A stretch of 63,827 nucleotides of DNA, taken from Deltaproteobacteria bacterium. Its GTDB lineage: Bacteria > Desulfobacterota > Desulfobacteria > Desulfobacterales > JAHEIW01. The notes below the pieces were generated by a model, which worked only from the letters and a program-made list of their open reading frames with translations, made no database searches and had not been told where the DNA came from. The translations under genes were made by a program, and so were the position numbers. Location of the stretch: positions 1-63,827 of the forward strand of contig JAHEIW010000012.1 in NCBI GenBank assembly GCA_024639185.1, written 5' to 3'. Shown piece by piece: positions 54,784 through 62,940 of this stretch. The stretch's first letter is position 1; every line of letters begins with the position of its first letter.

Positions 54784-55937
54784 CAGAATCCATAAAACCT
54801 TCAGAAAAAGCCGGCCCGGCACCGGCTGCAGAAGGCATGCCTAAATCAGGCGTGGCCGGCATTTATGATCCCAAATGGATATTGGTGGCGCTGTGTTACA
54901 TTGCCGCCATTGCGTTGATGGGGCAGGACCCCTGGTATGGCGATCGACAGTTTACCTACAACCAGGGGATCTTTGTGGGCATTCTGGCATTTCTGATCGT
55001 GGCCGGCTTTTGCTGGGAAAGCTATCTGCTGGGTCGCCCCAGCGGCATCAATCTTATTCTCCAATTCCTTTTGATCATACCATTGACATTGCTGATCGGA
55101 CGCATTGCCGGGCTTCCGCCGGCTCCGGAGGCTTCCTATGGCTTCTTAGGCCAGCTAAGGGATTATGTATCCCATATCAAAGACGAAATTGGTTTCGGCA
55201 GTGTTATGCCGCTCTGGGTCCTGGATGTCTTTCGCAATCCCGGAATTTTGCTGCTCATTTTATTCACGGCCGTAGCGTTTACCCAGCAAAAAAGCAGCCG
55301 GAGATTCGCGCTGATTGTGGTGGCGTTTTTGATTCCATCGATGCAGACTCTGTCACATGACCCACGACCCTCGATTTTATTCGGCATCGGTTGCCTTGCA
55401 ATGATGGTTGGAATTGTGCTTCAATACAGCCGATACGCAACCATCGTCGGTCAGAAAAACATCCTCCAGCGCCTGCATGCCGTCGCTGACCGCTCCGAAT
55501 TGACTTGCAGTTTGCGCATATCCAAACGGGCTGCCGAAGAAGGATTTGTTAATGAAGATGGCGTATTGGCCGTGGTCCAACGCCAATACGGCACATTCGA
55601 CCTGTCGACTATCAGAGAAATTGCCCAGACGATATCCCACCGTCTGGTCAGAGAACACCGTGTCCTTCAAATGCAGGGTGATGAACGCGGTTTCTTTCTG
55701 ATACCGCACAGCGATTTATTTAAAACTGATTCGATTTTAGATGAAATTGCAGTATGGATTCGTAAAATTTTGATTACCGGCCTTGTCATTCTCTGGTTGA
55801 TCTCGCCGATCGATCTGTTGCCGGACAGTATTCCGATTCTGGGGGCTCTGGATGATGCCTTGATATCGCTGGTGGGAGCCGGGCAGTGGTTGGGCACGTT
55901 CAAACGGAGGCGGCCTGTTATTCCGTATAATGCTTAA
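54780..55937 (+). CDS. Polytopic membrane protein with C-terminal DUF1232
   Basis: A 385-residue protein with about six transmembrane helices in the first 230 residues, a soluble middle of about 90 residues (DRSELTCSLRISKRAAEEGF), and a C-terminal DUF1232 segment: VILWLISPIDLLPDSIPILG then ALDDA. DUF1232 is a membrane-associated motif of unknown role. The start overlaps the upstream gene by 4 bp, so the two products probably form a complex. Confidence 0.78.
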   Translation: MTESIKPSEKAGPAPAAEGMPKSGVAGIYDPKWILVALCYIAAIALMGQDPWYGDRQFTYNQGIFVGILAFLIVAGFCWESYLLGRPSGINLILQFLLIIPLTLLIGRIAGLPPAPEASYGFLGQLRDYVSHIKDEIGFGSVMPLWVLDVFRNPGILLLILFTAVAFTQQKSSRRFALIVVAFLIPSMQTLSHDPRPSILFGIGCLAMMVGIVLQYSRYATIVGQKNILQRLHAVADRSELTCSLRISKRAAEEGFVNEDGVLAVVQRQYGTFDLSTIREIAQTISHRLVREHRVLQMQGDERGFFLIPHSDLFKTDSILDEIAVWIRKILITGLVILWLISPIDLLPDSIPILGALDDALISLVGAGQWLGTFKRRRPVIPYNA

Positions 55938-55968
55938 ATCCCAAATTACAAAAAACAAATATCAAATG

Positions 55969-56006
55969 GTTCGACACGCTCACCACCCTGAGCAAAGTCG
56001 AAGGGC
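55969..56006. repeat. Inverted copy of a dispersed repeat
   Basis: CACCACCCTGAGCAAAGTCG is the inverse of the unit at 51849. It lies 3' of the DUF1232 gene. Around it are simple CAAATATCAAAT/AAATTTCAAAATTCC repeats of no coding value. Confidence 0.6.
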
Positions 56007-56070
56007 AAATCACAATGACCAAATTTCAAAATTCCAAACAATAATTTGACTTTTCAATGTGTCTCTATAA

Positions 56071-56346
56071 GTAGAACCTATCTCAAAAATTGTAGATCAC
56101 ACTCCCCGCTTGGCAGCGGGATTTCACATCTAATCTTAGCAAAATATGGTGTTCAACAAAGCAAGGCGCAAACGGCTCGGCTGAGCTCGTCGCAGGCCGA
56201 TTCAAAAGTGGAGCATACACGGTAGTATTCGAGCATTTTGAGTCGGTTTGATGCACACCTTAGTGTACATAAAAATAGATGTGTAATCCATTTATCCGGG
56301 ACAACACAGCCATTGAGCGTTAGATGCATTTTTGAGATGGGTTCCA
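56071..56346 (+). repeat. Structured repeat, copy 3 (enlarged)
   Basis: The outer arms GAACCTATCTCAAAAAT and ATTTTTGAGATGGGTTC are inverted with one mismatch. Inside are box 1 (AAGCAAGGCGC), the inner stem CCGATTCAAAA/TTTTGAGTCGG (56197-56207 with 56236-56246), the core at 56208-56235 (GTGGAGCATACACGGTAGTA...), and box 2 (CAACACAGCCATTG). Extra hairpins (CCCCGCTTGGCAGCGGG) make it nearly twice as long as copies 1 and 2. Confidence 0.8.
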
Positions 56347-56466
56347 GTAGTTTTATCGTTTGGGTCATTGGAAAATTGAGATTTGAGATTTATTTGTGAT
56401 TTGATGATTGAAAATTGTGATTTGAACAAAACAGGTACAAACGCATTTGAGTGTATGGGTAAAATC

Positions 56467-56955
56467 ATGTCGGATATAAAAATTCAGGGCTATTACCCGG
56501 GAGTGGTCGGTAAAATCACCGCGCTTCATGCCGTCTACTACCATGAACACTGGGGATTTGATGTATCTTTCGAAACCCAGGTGGGCAGGGAGTTTTCCAT
56601 TTTTGTCAGTGAATTTGATACAGACCGCGACGGCCTGTGGGCAGCCACAGCCGATGGTAAATTCGCCGGTGCGGTTGCCATCGACGGCAAACAGGCCATG
56701 ACGCAAGGGGCCCGGCTGCGCTGGTTTATCGTCGATCCCGAATTTCAGGGTGCCGGACTGGGCAACCGTTTGATGGCGCGGGCAGTACAATTTTGCAAAG
56801 ACCAAAAATATCCTAAAATTTTTTTGTGGACCTTCAAAGGCCTCGACCCGGCCCGCCGGCTTTACGAGCGCCATGATTTTCGATTGTGTGAAACCCACGA
56901 AGTCGATCAGTGGGGCCAAACGATAACGGAACAAAAATTTGAATTGATTTTCTGA
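56467..56955 (+). CDS. GNAT family N-acetyltransferase
   Basis: A 162-residue GNAT enzyme with the acetyl-CoA motif VDPEFQGAGLGNRLMARAVQ and the later DPARRLYERHDFRLCET. The start YYPGVVGKITALHAVYYHEH is typical of a GNAT group fused to MarR regulators in other bacteria; here the regulator part is absent. ATG 56467 is chosen; the in-frame upstream residues are encoded by simple AT repeats. It is just downstream of the repeat block at 56071-56440. Substrate unknown. Confidence 0.87.
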   Translation: MSDIKIQGYYPGVVGKITALHAVYYHEHWGFDVSFETQVGREFSIFVSEFDTDRDGLWAATADGKFAGAVAIDGKQAMTQGARLRWFIVDPEFQGAGLGNRLMARAVQFCKDQKYPKIFLWTFKGLDPARRLYERHDFRLCETHEVDQWGQTITEQKFELIF

Positions 56956-57000
56956 TACAACCTCACCTATAGTTCTCATAATTAGGGAAGGAGACGGGAT

Positions 57001-57639
57001 ATGCAAAAGACTGATGTCCATATCGGCCAATGGATTGAAGCCGGATTCAACTTATACAAAAATAATTTTACAACGCTGGTCCTGGCAGCGCTGATCGCCC
57101 TGGTATTGAGCACGGTCAGCATCGGCATCCTGGCCGGCCCGATGATCGCCGGTTTGATTATTATGACGCTGCAGCTTCTACGCAAGGAAGTGCCCAAACC
57201 GGAAGCAGGAAGGGTTTTTAGCGGATTTAGCTTTTTTTTAGATTCGTTTCTTTTTACGGTCATCTGGGGAATCGCCATCATGATTGGATCCCTGGTGCTG
57301 GGGTGGTTTCCCATCATCGGGCAATTACTTTCCCTGTTCTTCATTTATGTGGCCCAGGCCTTCTTGATGTTCGGACTTTATTTGATTGTCGACCGCCGGA
57401 TGGGTTTCTGGCCCGCTTCTCAGGAAAGCATCCAAACGGTCAAAACCAATTTCTGGCCTTTTTTCGGCCTGGCAGCAATCGCCAGCATTGTCGGCAGCAT
57501 CGGCGCACTTGCTTTTGGCATTGGTATCGTTCTGACGTTTCCCATTCAGATTTGTATTTTGGCGGTTGCTTATCAGGAAGTGTTTGGCAATGCCAGACCT
57601 TCATCTACGCCGGACGCTACTTCTGAAGAATCATTTTAA
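57001..57639 (+). CDS. Membrane protein with about six helices, unknown function
   Basis: A 212-residue inner-membrane protein. The short N-terminal motif WIEAGFNLYKNNFTTLVLAA is typical of a group of small bacterial membrane proteins with two repeated units of three helices; a second such unit begins near QESIQTVKTNFWPFFGLAAI. A GGAG-type ribosome site precedes the ATG. Single gene, no clear partner. Confidence 0.75.
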   Translation: MQKTDVHIGQWIEAGFNLYKNNFTTLVLAALIALVLSTVSIGILAGPMIAGLIIMTLQLLRKEVPKPEAGRVFSGFSFFLDSFLFTVIWGIAIMIGSLVLGWFPIIGQLLSLFFIYVAQAFLMFGLYLIVDRRMGFWPASQESIQTVKTNFWPFFGLAAIASIVGSIGALAFGIGIVLTFPIQICILAVAYQEVFGNARPSSTPDATSEESF

Positions 57640-57790
57640 CACTCCGTTTACATTCGTTCCAAACCAGCTGGATTTTCGCCCGGTTTTCATAAAATGGCCG
57701 CTAAGCGCCGTCTTGAATTTTGCTAAATCGTGTATAGATTAGCGTTAACTTCACAATTTTGTTAGCCGCTCACCACAGGAGGACTTTATT

Positions 57791-58213
57791 ATGAAAGAGA
57801 AGCGCAATATACATTTAAAGGTCCAGGAGATGTGTGATTGCTATGCCACCGAGGACCCATTGAAGGAAATGTCCGAGATCAAAGGAGGCGACGATCAAGG
57901 TGAAGCCGCAGAAAAATGGCTGGCCCTGGCCGCGCTGCATGGCGTTAACAATAATGCTAAAGAGATCTCCATCAGACGCTCAAAGGATGGGAAAATCAAG
58001 GTGACTGCCCAATACCGTGAAACCGAACTGCCATCGCCGGGCGCTGAAATTGGTGAGAAGGTGATGAACGCAGTGCGCGAAATCACTCATATCGAAGGCG
58101 AAAAGGGCAAATCGCCTCTGGCATTGGGTATCCGCGATGACAGCATCGAGCTCAAGATCAAAATGAAATCCAAAGATAAGGGTGATCGGGTGACCCTGAC
58201 CTTCCCGGGATAA
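57791..58213 (+). CDS. Conserved-looking soluble protein, unknown function
   Basis: A 140-residue soluble protein with a pair of cysteines near the start (VQEMCDCYATEDP) and a C-terminal beta region (GIRDDSIELKIKMKSKDKGD). A strong AGGAGG site precedes it. It begins a close-packed set: a 132-residue membrane protein follows after 3 bp and a 268-residue protein 6 bp after that. Family not recognised. Confidence 0.68.
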   Translation: MKEKRNIHLKVQEMCDCYATEDPLKEMSEIKGGDDQGEAAEKWLALAALHGVNNNAKEISIRRSKDGKIKVTAQYRETELPSPGAEIGEKVMNAVREITHIEGEKGKSPLALGIRDDSIELKIKMKSKDKGDRVTLTFPG

Positions 58214-58216
58214 TGG

Positions 58217-58615
58217 ATGAAAAGCACTTTTTTGCTCAAAGTGGACGCGGCCATCAATCTTATTTTGGGTGTCTTGCTGATGGCCTTTCCGGAGGGACTG
58301 GTAAAGGCTCTGGGGATACCGATGGAAGTTCCCGCTTTTTATGCGACGATTCTGGGAGGGGTGCTTTTCGGTATTGGACTGGCCCTGCTAATTGAATGCT
58401 ATGTTAAATCCAGCCGGTTTAGCGGGTTAGGTCTGGGGGGCGCCATCGCCATAAATCTTTGCGGCGGAGGCGTACTGGCAATCTGGCTTATTGGCGATAC
58501 GCTAAGCCTGCCTTTGCATGGACAAATACTGCTCTGGTGTCTGGTTTTACTTCTGATCGGACTGAGTCTTCTGGAAGGTATCGCGCACCTGCGAAACGAA
58601 ACCACCGATGAATAA
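58217..58615 (+). CDS. Small membrane protein with four helices
   Basis: A 132-residue inner-membrane protein, four hydrophobic helices with small loops (LLKVDAAINLILGVLLMAFP, YATILGGVLFGIGLALLIEC). The start is 3 bp after the previous stop. Size and layout resemble small uncharacterised membrane proteins of the DoxX-like kind, but without a decisive motif. Confidence 0.7.
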   Translation: MKSTFLLKVDAAINLILGVLLMAFPEGLVKALGIPMEVPAFYATILGGVLFGIGLALLIECYVKSSRFSGLGLGGAIAINLCGGGVLAIWLIGDTLSLPLHGQILLWCLVLLLIGLSLLEGIAHLRNETTDE

Positions 58616-58621
58616 ACCGTC

Positions 58622-59428
58622 ATGGCTCACAACAAAAAAGAGCAAGCCTTAATCGACCGGGTTATTGAGCGCCATGGGGGAATGAACCTCTGGTCTGAGG
58701 TTATGACGATAAGCATGCATGCCAAAACCGGCGGAGTGGCGTTGCCGTTGCGCTTCAAATTCGGCGCCTTGAAAGATTATCAGGCCCAAATCCGCGTTCA
58801 TGAGCCGTTCGTCCGCATAACACCTCACCCCAAAACCGGCATGCAGGGCATATTTTCAGGGGATGCCGTTCGCATTGAGACAGAAAACGGAGAGCCTGTT
58901 CAGGAACGTCATCAAGCCCGCAGCGTATTCAGCGATCTGCGTCACAAAATCTGGTGGGACCATCTGGATGCCCTTCATTTTGCCGGCTATGCCCTGTGGA
59001 ACTACTTAACAACCCCCTTTCTGCTGTGCCGGCCGGAGATCCAACTAAAAGAGTTGCCAGCCTGGCAGGAAAACAATGAATCCTGGCAACGACTGCAGGC
59101 CACCTTCCCACCCGATTTATTGACCCACTCACCGGTACAAACATTCTATTTCGACGCCGAGGGGTTACTCAGGCGCCACGATTATACCGCCCTGGTTTTC
59201 GGAAATTTTGCCAAGGCAGCGCACTACAGCTGGAATCACAAGGAAGTGAACGGTATACCTTTTCCCACCCGCCGGCGGGTATTTCCACGTAAAAAAGACG
59301 GGTCGCCGCTGCGTCTGGTCACCCTGGTAAGCATCGATATTGAAGCGATTGAAGTTGAAATGAAATCGAATACTGATTTCTTACCACAGAGTACACAGAG
59401 ATCACAGAGAAACCAATCATTATCTTGA
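58622..59428 (+). CDS. Soluble protein of unknown function
   Basis: A 268-residue protein, beta-rich, without signal peptide. Blocks such as YWLRFKFGAL-like strands and FYFDAEGLLRRHDYTALVFG suggest a lipid-binding or LolA-like curved sheet, but this is weak. It is the third gene of the 57791 group. The last residues FLPQSTQRSQRNQSLS are encoded by a dispersed CACAGAG repeat, so the native end of the protein was probably replaced. Confidence 0.65.
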   Translation: MAHNKKEQALIDRVIERHGGMNLWSEVMTISMHAKTGGVALPLRFKFGALKDYQAQIRVHEPFVRITPHPKTGMQGIFSGDAVRIETENGEPVQERHQARSVFSDLRHKIWWDHLDALHFAGYALWNYLTTPFLLCRPEIQLKELPAWQENNESWQRLQATFPPDLLTHSPVQTFYFDAEGLLRRHDYTALVFGNFAKAAHYSWNHKEVNGIPFPTRRRVFPRKKDGSPLRLVTLVSIDIEAIEVEMKSNTDFLPQSTQRSQRNQSLS

Positions 59429-59459
59429 AAAGACGACTGCCGCCCTGCTATTAGTCGTA

Positions 59460-60206
59460 ATGGGTCCGGTTACCATCGTCTTGAAAGGCACGAAAAAAGT
59501 AGCGGTGAATCCTGTTAATCCTGTCAGCAAAAAAAAGATCGCTCAGATAAAACTGATACATAAGGCCTTTGCGGGTGCATTGCTGTGGGTACTGATCTTA
59601 GGAGGTTGTGCGGCTGTTCAGCGTGAAAAAGTCCCTGCAGAACCCATTGTCCCGGAGGCAAAATGGCACCTGGAGAGCTACACGGCCTTTGTAAAAGAAA
59701 ACATGCTCGAAATTGATGCCCATTATTCAACAGCCTATATGCCCTATGAATTTATAGTCGACCTGGATGACGGCAGCACTGTGATTCAGAATTTGATCGA
59801 TACCGAACCGGTGGGGCGTATCAATGCGATGCTGGGAACAGATGTCATCTCAAGATATCCTTACAAGGTAAGGCGCATTTATCAATACATTCTTAAGCAC
59901 TACAACTATGTTTTGGATCCCCACAGATGGCAATCGGTGGAAGAGACGATAAAGACTCGCAAAGGCGATTGCAAAAGTTTATCCTTGCTATTGATGTCTC
60001 ATTTAGCGGATGCCGGCCTGGATGCCTATGCCGGCATCTCCAACGGTCACATGTGGGTGGTGGCTTATGAGAACAACCGCTGGCAGGTGCTGGATCTGGA
60101 TCAGAACCCTGCCAGAAAAAAAATTTACGGCATTCCGGGCTTTTACGATGATCCGCTGTACAAGATCTATCCGGATCGATCAGAAAAAAGAAAAAGGATA
60201 AATTGA
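59460..60206 (+). CDS. Transglutaminase-like lipoprotein
   Basis: A protein with a lipoprotein signal (LLWVLILGGCAA) and a transglutaminase-like cysteine-protease fold: C in RKGDCKSLSLLL, H in NGHMWVVAY and D in VLDLDQNPA, in the proper order. The N-terminal 30 residues before the signal come from a dispersed repeat (AATCCTGTTAATCCTG), so the true start probably lies further in, perhaps at a non-ATG codon. Such proteins act in the periplasm on peptide or protein bonds. The stop codon lies within a large palindrome. Confidence 0.78.
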   Translation: MGPVTIVLKGTKKVAVNPVNPVSKKKIAQIKLIHKAFAGALLWVLILGGCAAVQREKVPAEPIVPEAKWHLESYTAFVKENMLEIDAHYSTAYMPYEFIVDLDDGSTVIQNLIDTEPVGRINAMLGTDVISRYPYKVRRIYQYILKHYNYVLDPHRWQSVEETIKTRKGDCKSLSLLLMSHLADAGLDAYAGISNGHMWVVAYENNRWQVLDLDQNPARKKIYGIPGFYDDPLYKIYPDRSEKRKRIN

Positions 60207-60325
60207 GGCGTCATGAGAGTTTTTCTGTGCGGTCGCTACACGAATCATCAGTCCCGCTCGAGCGGGACTGATAATTCGTTCTGCGACCATTACAGGTTAG
60301 ATAGCAAAAATCCCTGACGCCTCAA
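60203..60325. repeat. 123-bp nested palindrome
   Basis: Outer arms TTGAGGCGTCA/TGACGCCTCAA; inner arms GGTCGC/GCGACC, ACGAAT/ATTCGT; and a perfect 22-bp centre CAGTCCCGCTCGAGCGGG plus ACTG. The TGA stop codon of the lipoprotein gene lies in the left arm. It may act as a terminator for both sides, though no T run is present. Confidence 0.8.
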
Positions 60326-60361
60326 ATAAAAGAGGAAAGGAAGGCAAAAAAGGAAAATCTC

Positions 60362-61192
60362 ATGGGTAATTTAGCAAACAAAACCATTATCATTACCGGG
60401 GCCAGTCGTGGCATCGGGCGGGCTATGGCCGTGCGTTTTGCCCGTGATGGCGCCAACATTGTCATCGCCGCCAAATCGAACCGGCCGCATCCAAAATTAA
60501 AAGGCACGATCCATACGGTTGCCGAAGAAGTCGAATCTGCGGGTGGCGCAGCGCTGCCCCACAAGCTCGATGTGCGCAGCGAAGATCAGGTGACGAGCAT
60601 GATGCAGGCGGCCGTTGATGAATTCGGCGGTATCGATGCCCTGGTCAACAATGCCGGTGCCATCAGTCTGACAACGGTGGAAAAAACACCGATTAAACGC
60701 TACGACTTGATGCAAAGCGTCAATTCACGCGCCGTGTTCATATGTGCGCATTCGGCTTTACCGTTTCTGAAGGCATCCGCCAACCCGCATATCTTAAGTT
60801 TATCTCCCCCGCCAAACCTGAATATTAAATGGTTTAAAAACCATGCGCCCTACACCCTGTCCAAATACGGCATGACGTTGCTTAGCCTGGGCATGGCCGC
60901 GGAATTCGAGCCTTATGGCATAGCCGTCAACTGCCTGTGGCCGCGCACGGCCATCGCTACTGCAGCCATAGAATTTGTGGTGGGCAATCGAGACCTTTTC
61001 CAAAACTGCCGCACGCCGCAGATCATGGCCGATGCCGCCTATGAGATCCTGACGACTGAAAAGTGCGCGCTCAACGGGCAATCGCTCATAGACGAACAGC
61101 TCCTGCTGGACCGCGGATACACGGATCTGGAACGATATGCGGTAAACCCTGACAATGCTGATAAACTGCTGCCCGATTTCTTTCTGGATTAA
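60362..61192 (+). CDS. Short-chain dehydrogenase (HSDL2-like)
   Basis: A 276-residue SDR with the cofactor motif GASRGIGRAM, NNAG and the active-site YTLSKYG. The expected catalytic serine region is ILSLSPPPNL, close to the pattern of hydroxysteroid dehydrogenase-like protein 2 (HSDL2). It has a purine-rich ribosome site and lies just after the palindrome. Likely role in lipid-like carbonyl reduction; the substrate is not predictable. Two cupin genes follow 67 bp later. Confidence 0.88.
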   Translation: MGNLANKTIIITGASRGIGRAMAVRFARDGANIVIAAKSNRPHPKLKGTIHTVAEEVESAGGAALPHKLDVRSEDQVTSMMQAAVDEFGGIDALVNNAGAISLTTVEKTPIKRYDLMQSVNSRAVFICAHSALPFLKASANPHILSLSPPPNLNIKWFKNHAPYTLSKYGMTLLSLGMAAEFEPYGIAVNCLWPRTAIATAAIEFVVGNRDLFQNCRTPQIMADAAYEILTTEKCALNGQSLIDEQLLLDRGYTDLERYAVNPDNADKLLPDFFLD

Positions 61193-61259
61193 ATGAAAAT
61201 TTTGCCATGTAACAAAAAAAACGCGTTTAGTCTATGTGCTTAGAAGAGGAAAAGCAGAT

Positions 61260-61577
61260 ATGAACACAGATAACGTAAAAGTCATTCGCTGGTCGGACAA
61301 AAGCGCACCTGATGAGGCCTTGTTGCGCAGTATGCTGGCCGATGAAGATTTGCACCCCTATGTATGGTCCAACGGACCCGGTGATGTTTACGGCGCCCAC
61401 GACCATTCCTATCACAAAGTCATCTATGTGGTTCGCGGGTCAATCACTTTCGGTCTGCCCGATGCCGGGGAAAAGATCACATTGAACAGTGGTGACCGCC
61501 TGGAGTTACCGGCCGGCGTCCGGCATGATGCCGTTGTTGGGCCACAGGGAGTGGCCTGCCTGGAAGCGCATCGATAA
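61260..61577 (+). CDS. Cupin domain protein
   Basis: A 105-residue cupin with metal-binding histidines in GAHDHSYHKVIYVVRGSITF and the second motif GDRLELPAGVRHDA. ATG 61260 is preferred over an upstream start because of AAGAGGAAAAGC before it. The next gene is another cupin 23 bp downstream. Metal-dependent enzyme or sugar-binding role unknown. Confidence 0.85.
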   Translation: MNTDNVKVIRWSDKSAPDEALLRSMLADEDLHPYVWSNGPGDVYGAHDHSYHKVIYVVRGSITFGLPDAGEKITLNSGDRLELPAGVRHDAVVGPQGVACLEAHR

Positions 61578-61600
61578 ATCCCTGATAATAAGGAGGTCGT

Positions 61601-61882
61601 ATGAGCAATATCAAAGTGACCCGCAATCCCAGCAAAAAGCAGCTGGATGAGCTGGGTGTCAGTGACTGGCCCATCTGGACCAAAGAATCTTCGGAATTTC
61701 CGTGGTCATACGATACGTCTGAAACCTGTTATTTTCTGGAAGGCGACGTTGTCGTCACGCCCGAAGGGCAGGAACCGGTGGAGGTCGGCAAAGGGGACCT
61801 GGTGACCTTTCCAACCGGTATGTCCTGCACCTGGAAAATTCGCAAAGATGTTAAAAAGCACTATCGGTTTGGATCTGATTGA
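61601..61882 (+). CDS. Cupin_3 (DUF861-like) protein
   Basis: A 93-residue cupin of the ethanolamine-utilisation/DUF861 type: WSYDTSETCYFLEGDVVVTP, then EVGKGDLVTFPTGMSCTWKI. It lacks the histidine-rich first motif, usual for this group. AAGGAGG precedes the ATG. It probably works alongside the cupin at 61260. Confidence 0.85.
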   Translation: MSNIKVTRNPSKKQLDELGVSDWPIWTKESSEFPWSYDTSETCYFLEGDVVVTPEGQEPVEVGKGDLVTFPTGMSCTWKIRKDVKKHYRFGSD

Positions 61883-61984
61883 TTTTAGAATTTGGATCGC
61901 GGATTTAATAAATCAGAGACTCTTTTTTTCATTTACGTGCAGGTTTTAAATCCAAAATCCGAAATCTAAAATCCAAATTGCGAG
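61881..61984. repeat. Inverted simple-sequence repeat
   Basis: GATTTTAGAATTTGGAT and the partner ATCTAAAATCCAAATT enclose an AT-rich loop. The motif is of the general AAATCC type seen in other gaps. It probably ends the cupin transcript. Confidence 0.55.
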
Positions 61985-62027
61985 TAACTCCTGTATATAT
62001 TTACCCAACATCTAAATTTAAAGCCCT

Positions 62028-62813
62028 ATGTCATTAACGTCGCAAAGACCCGGCCTGGTGGACACCCACGCGCATATATGCGACCCCGGTTTTGATGAAG
62101 ACCGGGATGCGGTTCTGGAGCGGGCCCGTCAGGCAGGTGTAAAAGCGATCATTGCAGTGGGGGAAGATCTTGCGGATGCCCGTAAAAATGTCGCGCTCGC
62201 CAGAAAACATCCCATTCTGAAACCAGCCGCCGGGCTCTATCCGACCCACCTTAATTTGGAGCAGGCTCATCAAATGGCAGATTTTATACGCGAAAACAAA
62301 TCGCGCATGGTTGCCATCGGTGAAGTGGGACTGGATTACTGGGTCGTAAAAGAAGATTCAAAAAAAGCCCTGCAACGGGAGATTCTCAAAATATTCATTG
62401 AATTATCAAAGGAGTTAAACCTGCCCTTGAATATTCACTCCCGCTCCGCCGGTCGCCATTCGATTGCGCTGCTATTGGAAAGCAATGCTGCCCGGGTGCA
62501 GATGCACGCGTTTGACGGCAAAGCCGCTGCCGCCCTGCCCGCAGTCGAAGCCGGTTATTTTTTTTCAATCCCACCGTCGGTGATCCGTTCCCGTCAGAAA
62601 CAAAAATTGGTTAAACGACTGCCCCTTTCGTGCCTGTTGATCGAAACCGATAGCCCGGTCCTGGGGCCCGCCCCAAATGAGCGCAATGAACCGGCAAACA
62701 TCAGGCAATCCGTGAAGGCCATAGCGGAACTAAAAGATGTTTCTGAAGAAGAAGTGATGACGGCCGTATCTGAAAATACCGAGAGGTTATACGGGCCATT
62801 AGAAAGTGCCTAA
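62028..62813 (+). CDS. TatD family hydrolase
   Basis: A 261-residue metal-dependent hydrolase of the TatD DNase family. Metal ligands: HAH in VDTHAHICDP, E in AIGEVGLDYW, H in NIHSRSAG, and D in LIETDSPVLGP. The histidine usually found at the fourth ligand site is in VQMHAFDGK. No good ribosome site is seen. The last codons overlap a dispersed TTTAG-type repeat. Likely role in DNA or RNA end processing. Confidence 0.9.
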   Translation: MSLTSQRPGLVDTHAHICDPGFDEDRDAVLERARQAGVKAIIAVGEDLADARKNVALARKHPILKPAAGLYPTHLNLEQAHQMADFIRENKSRMVAIGEVGLDYWVVKEDSKKALQREILKIFIELSKELNLPLNIHSRSAGRHSIALLLESNAARVQMHAFDGKAAAALPAVEAGYFFSIPPSVIRSRQKQKLVKRLPLSCLLIETDSPVLGPAPNERNEPANIRQSVKAIAELKDVSEEEVMTAVSENTERLYGPLESA

Positions 62814-62838
62814 AGTGACTAAAATGAGCTAAAATGCC
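62808..62838. repeat. Inverted copy of the TTTAGGCAC repeat
   Basis: AGTGCCTAAAGTGACTAAAA and the following GAGCTAAAATGCC are the reverse of the units near 8609-8644. The TatD stop codon lies inside it. Confidence 0.5.
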
Positions 62839-62857
62839 AAAAATAAAAAAAATGTTT

Positions 62858-62916
62858 GCGGCTGGAAGCCGCTCCCACAGCAGCATGATACATAAGTGGG
62901 AGCGGCTTCCAGCCGC
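62858..62916. repeat. Perfect 21-bp inverted repeat
   Basis: The arms at 62858-62878 and 62896-62916 are perfect inverses built on GGCTGGAAGCCGCTCCCAC, separated by 17 bp. It is a typical REP-like hairpin and could end the tatD transcript. Confidence 0.8.
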
Positions 62917-62940
62917 GATAAAATTTGGATGTGGATTATT

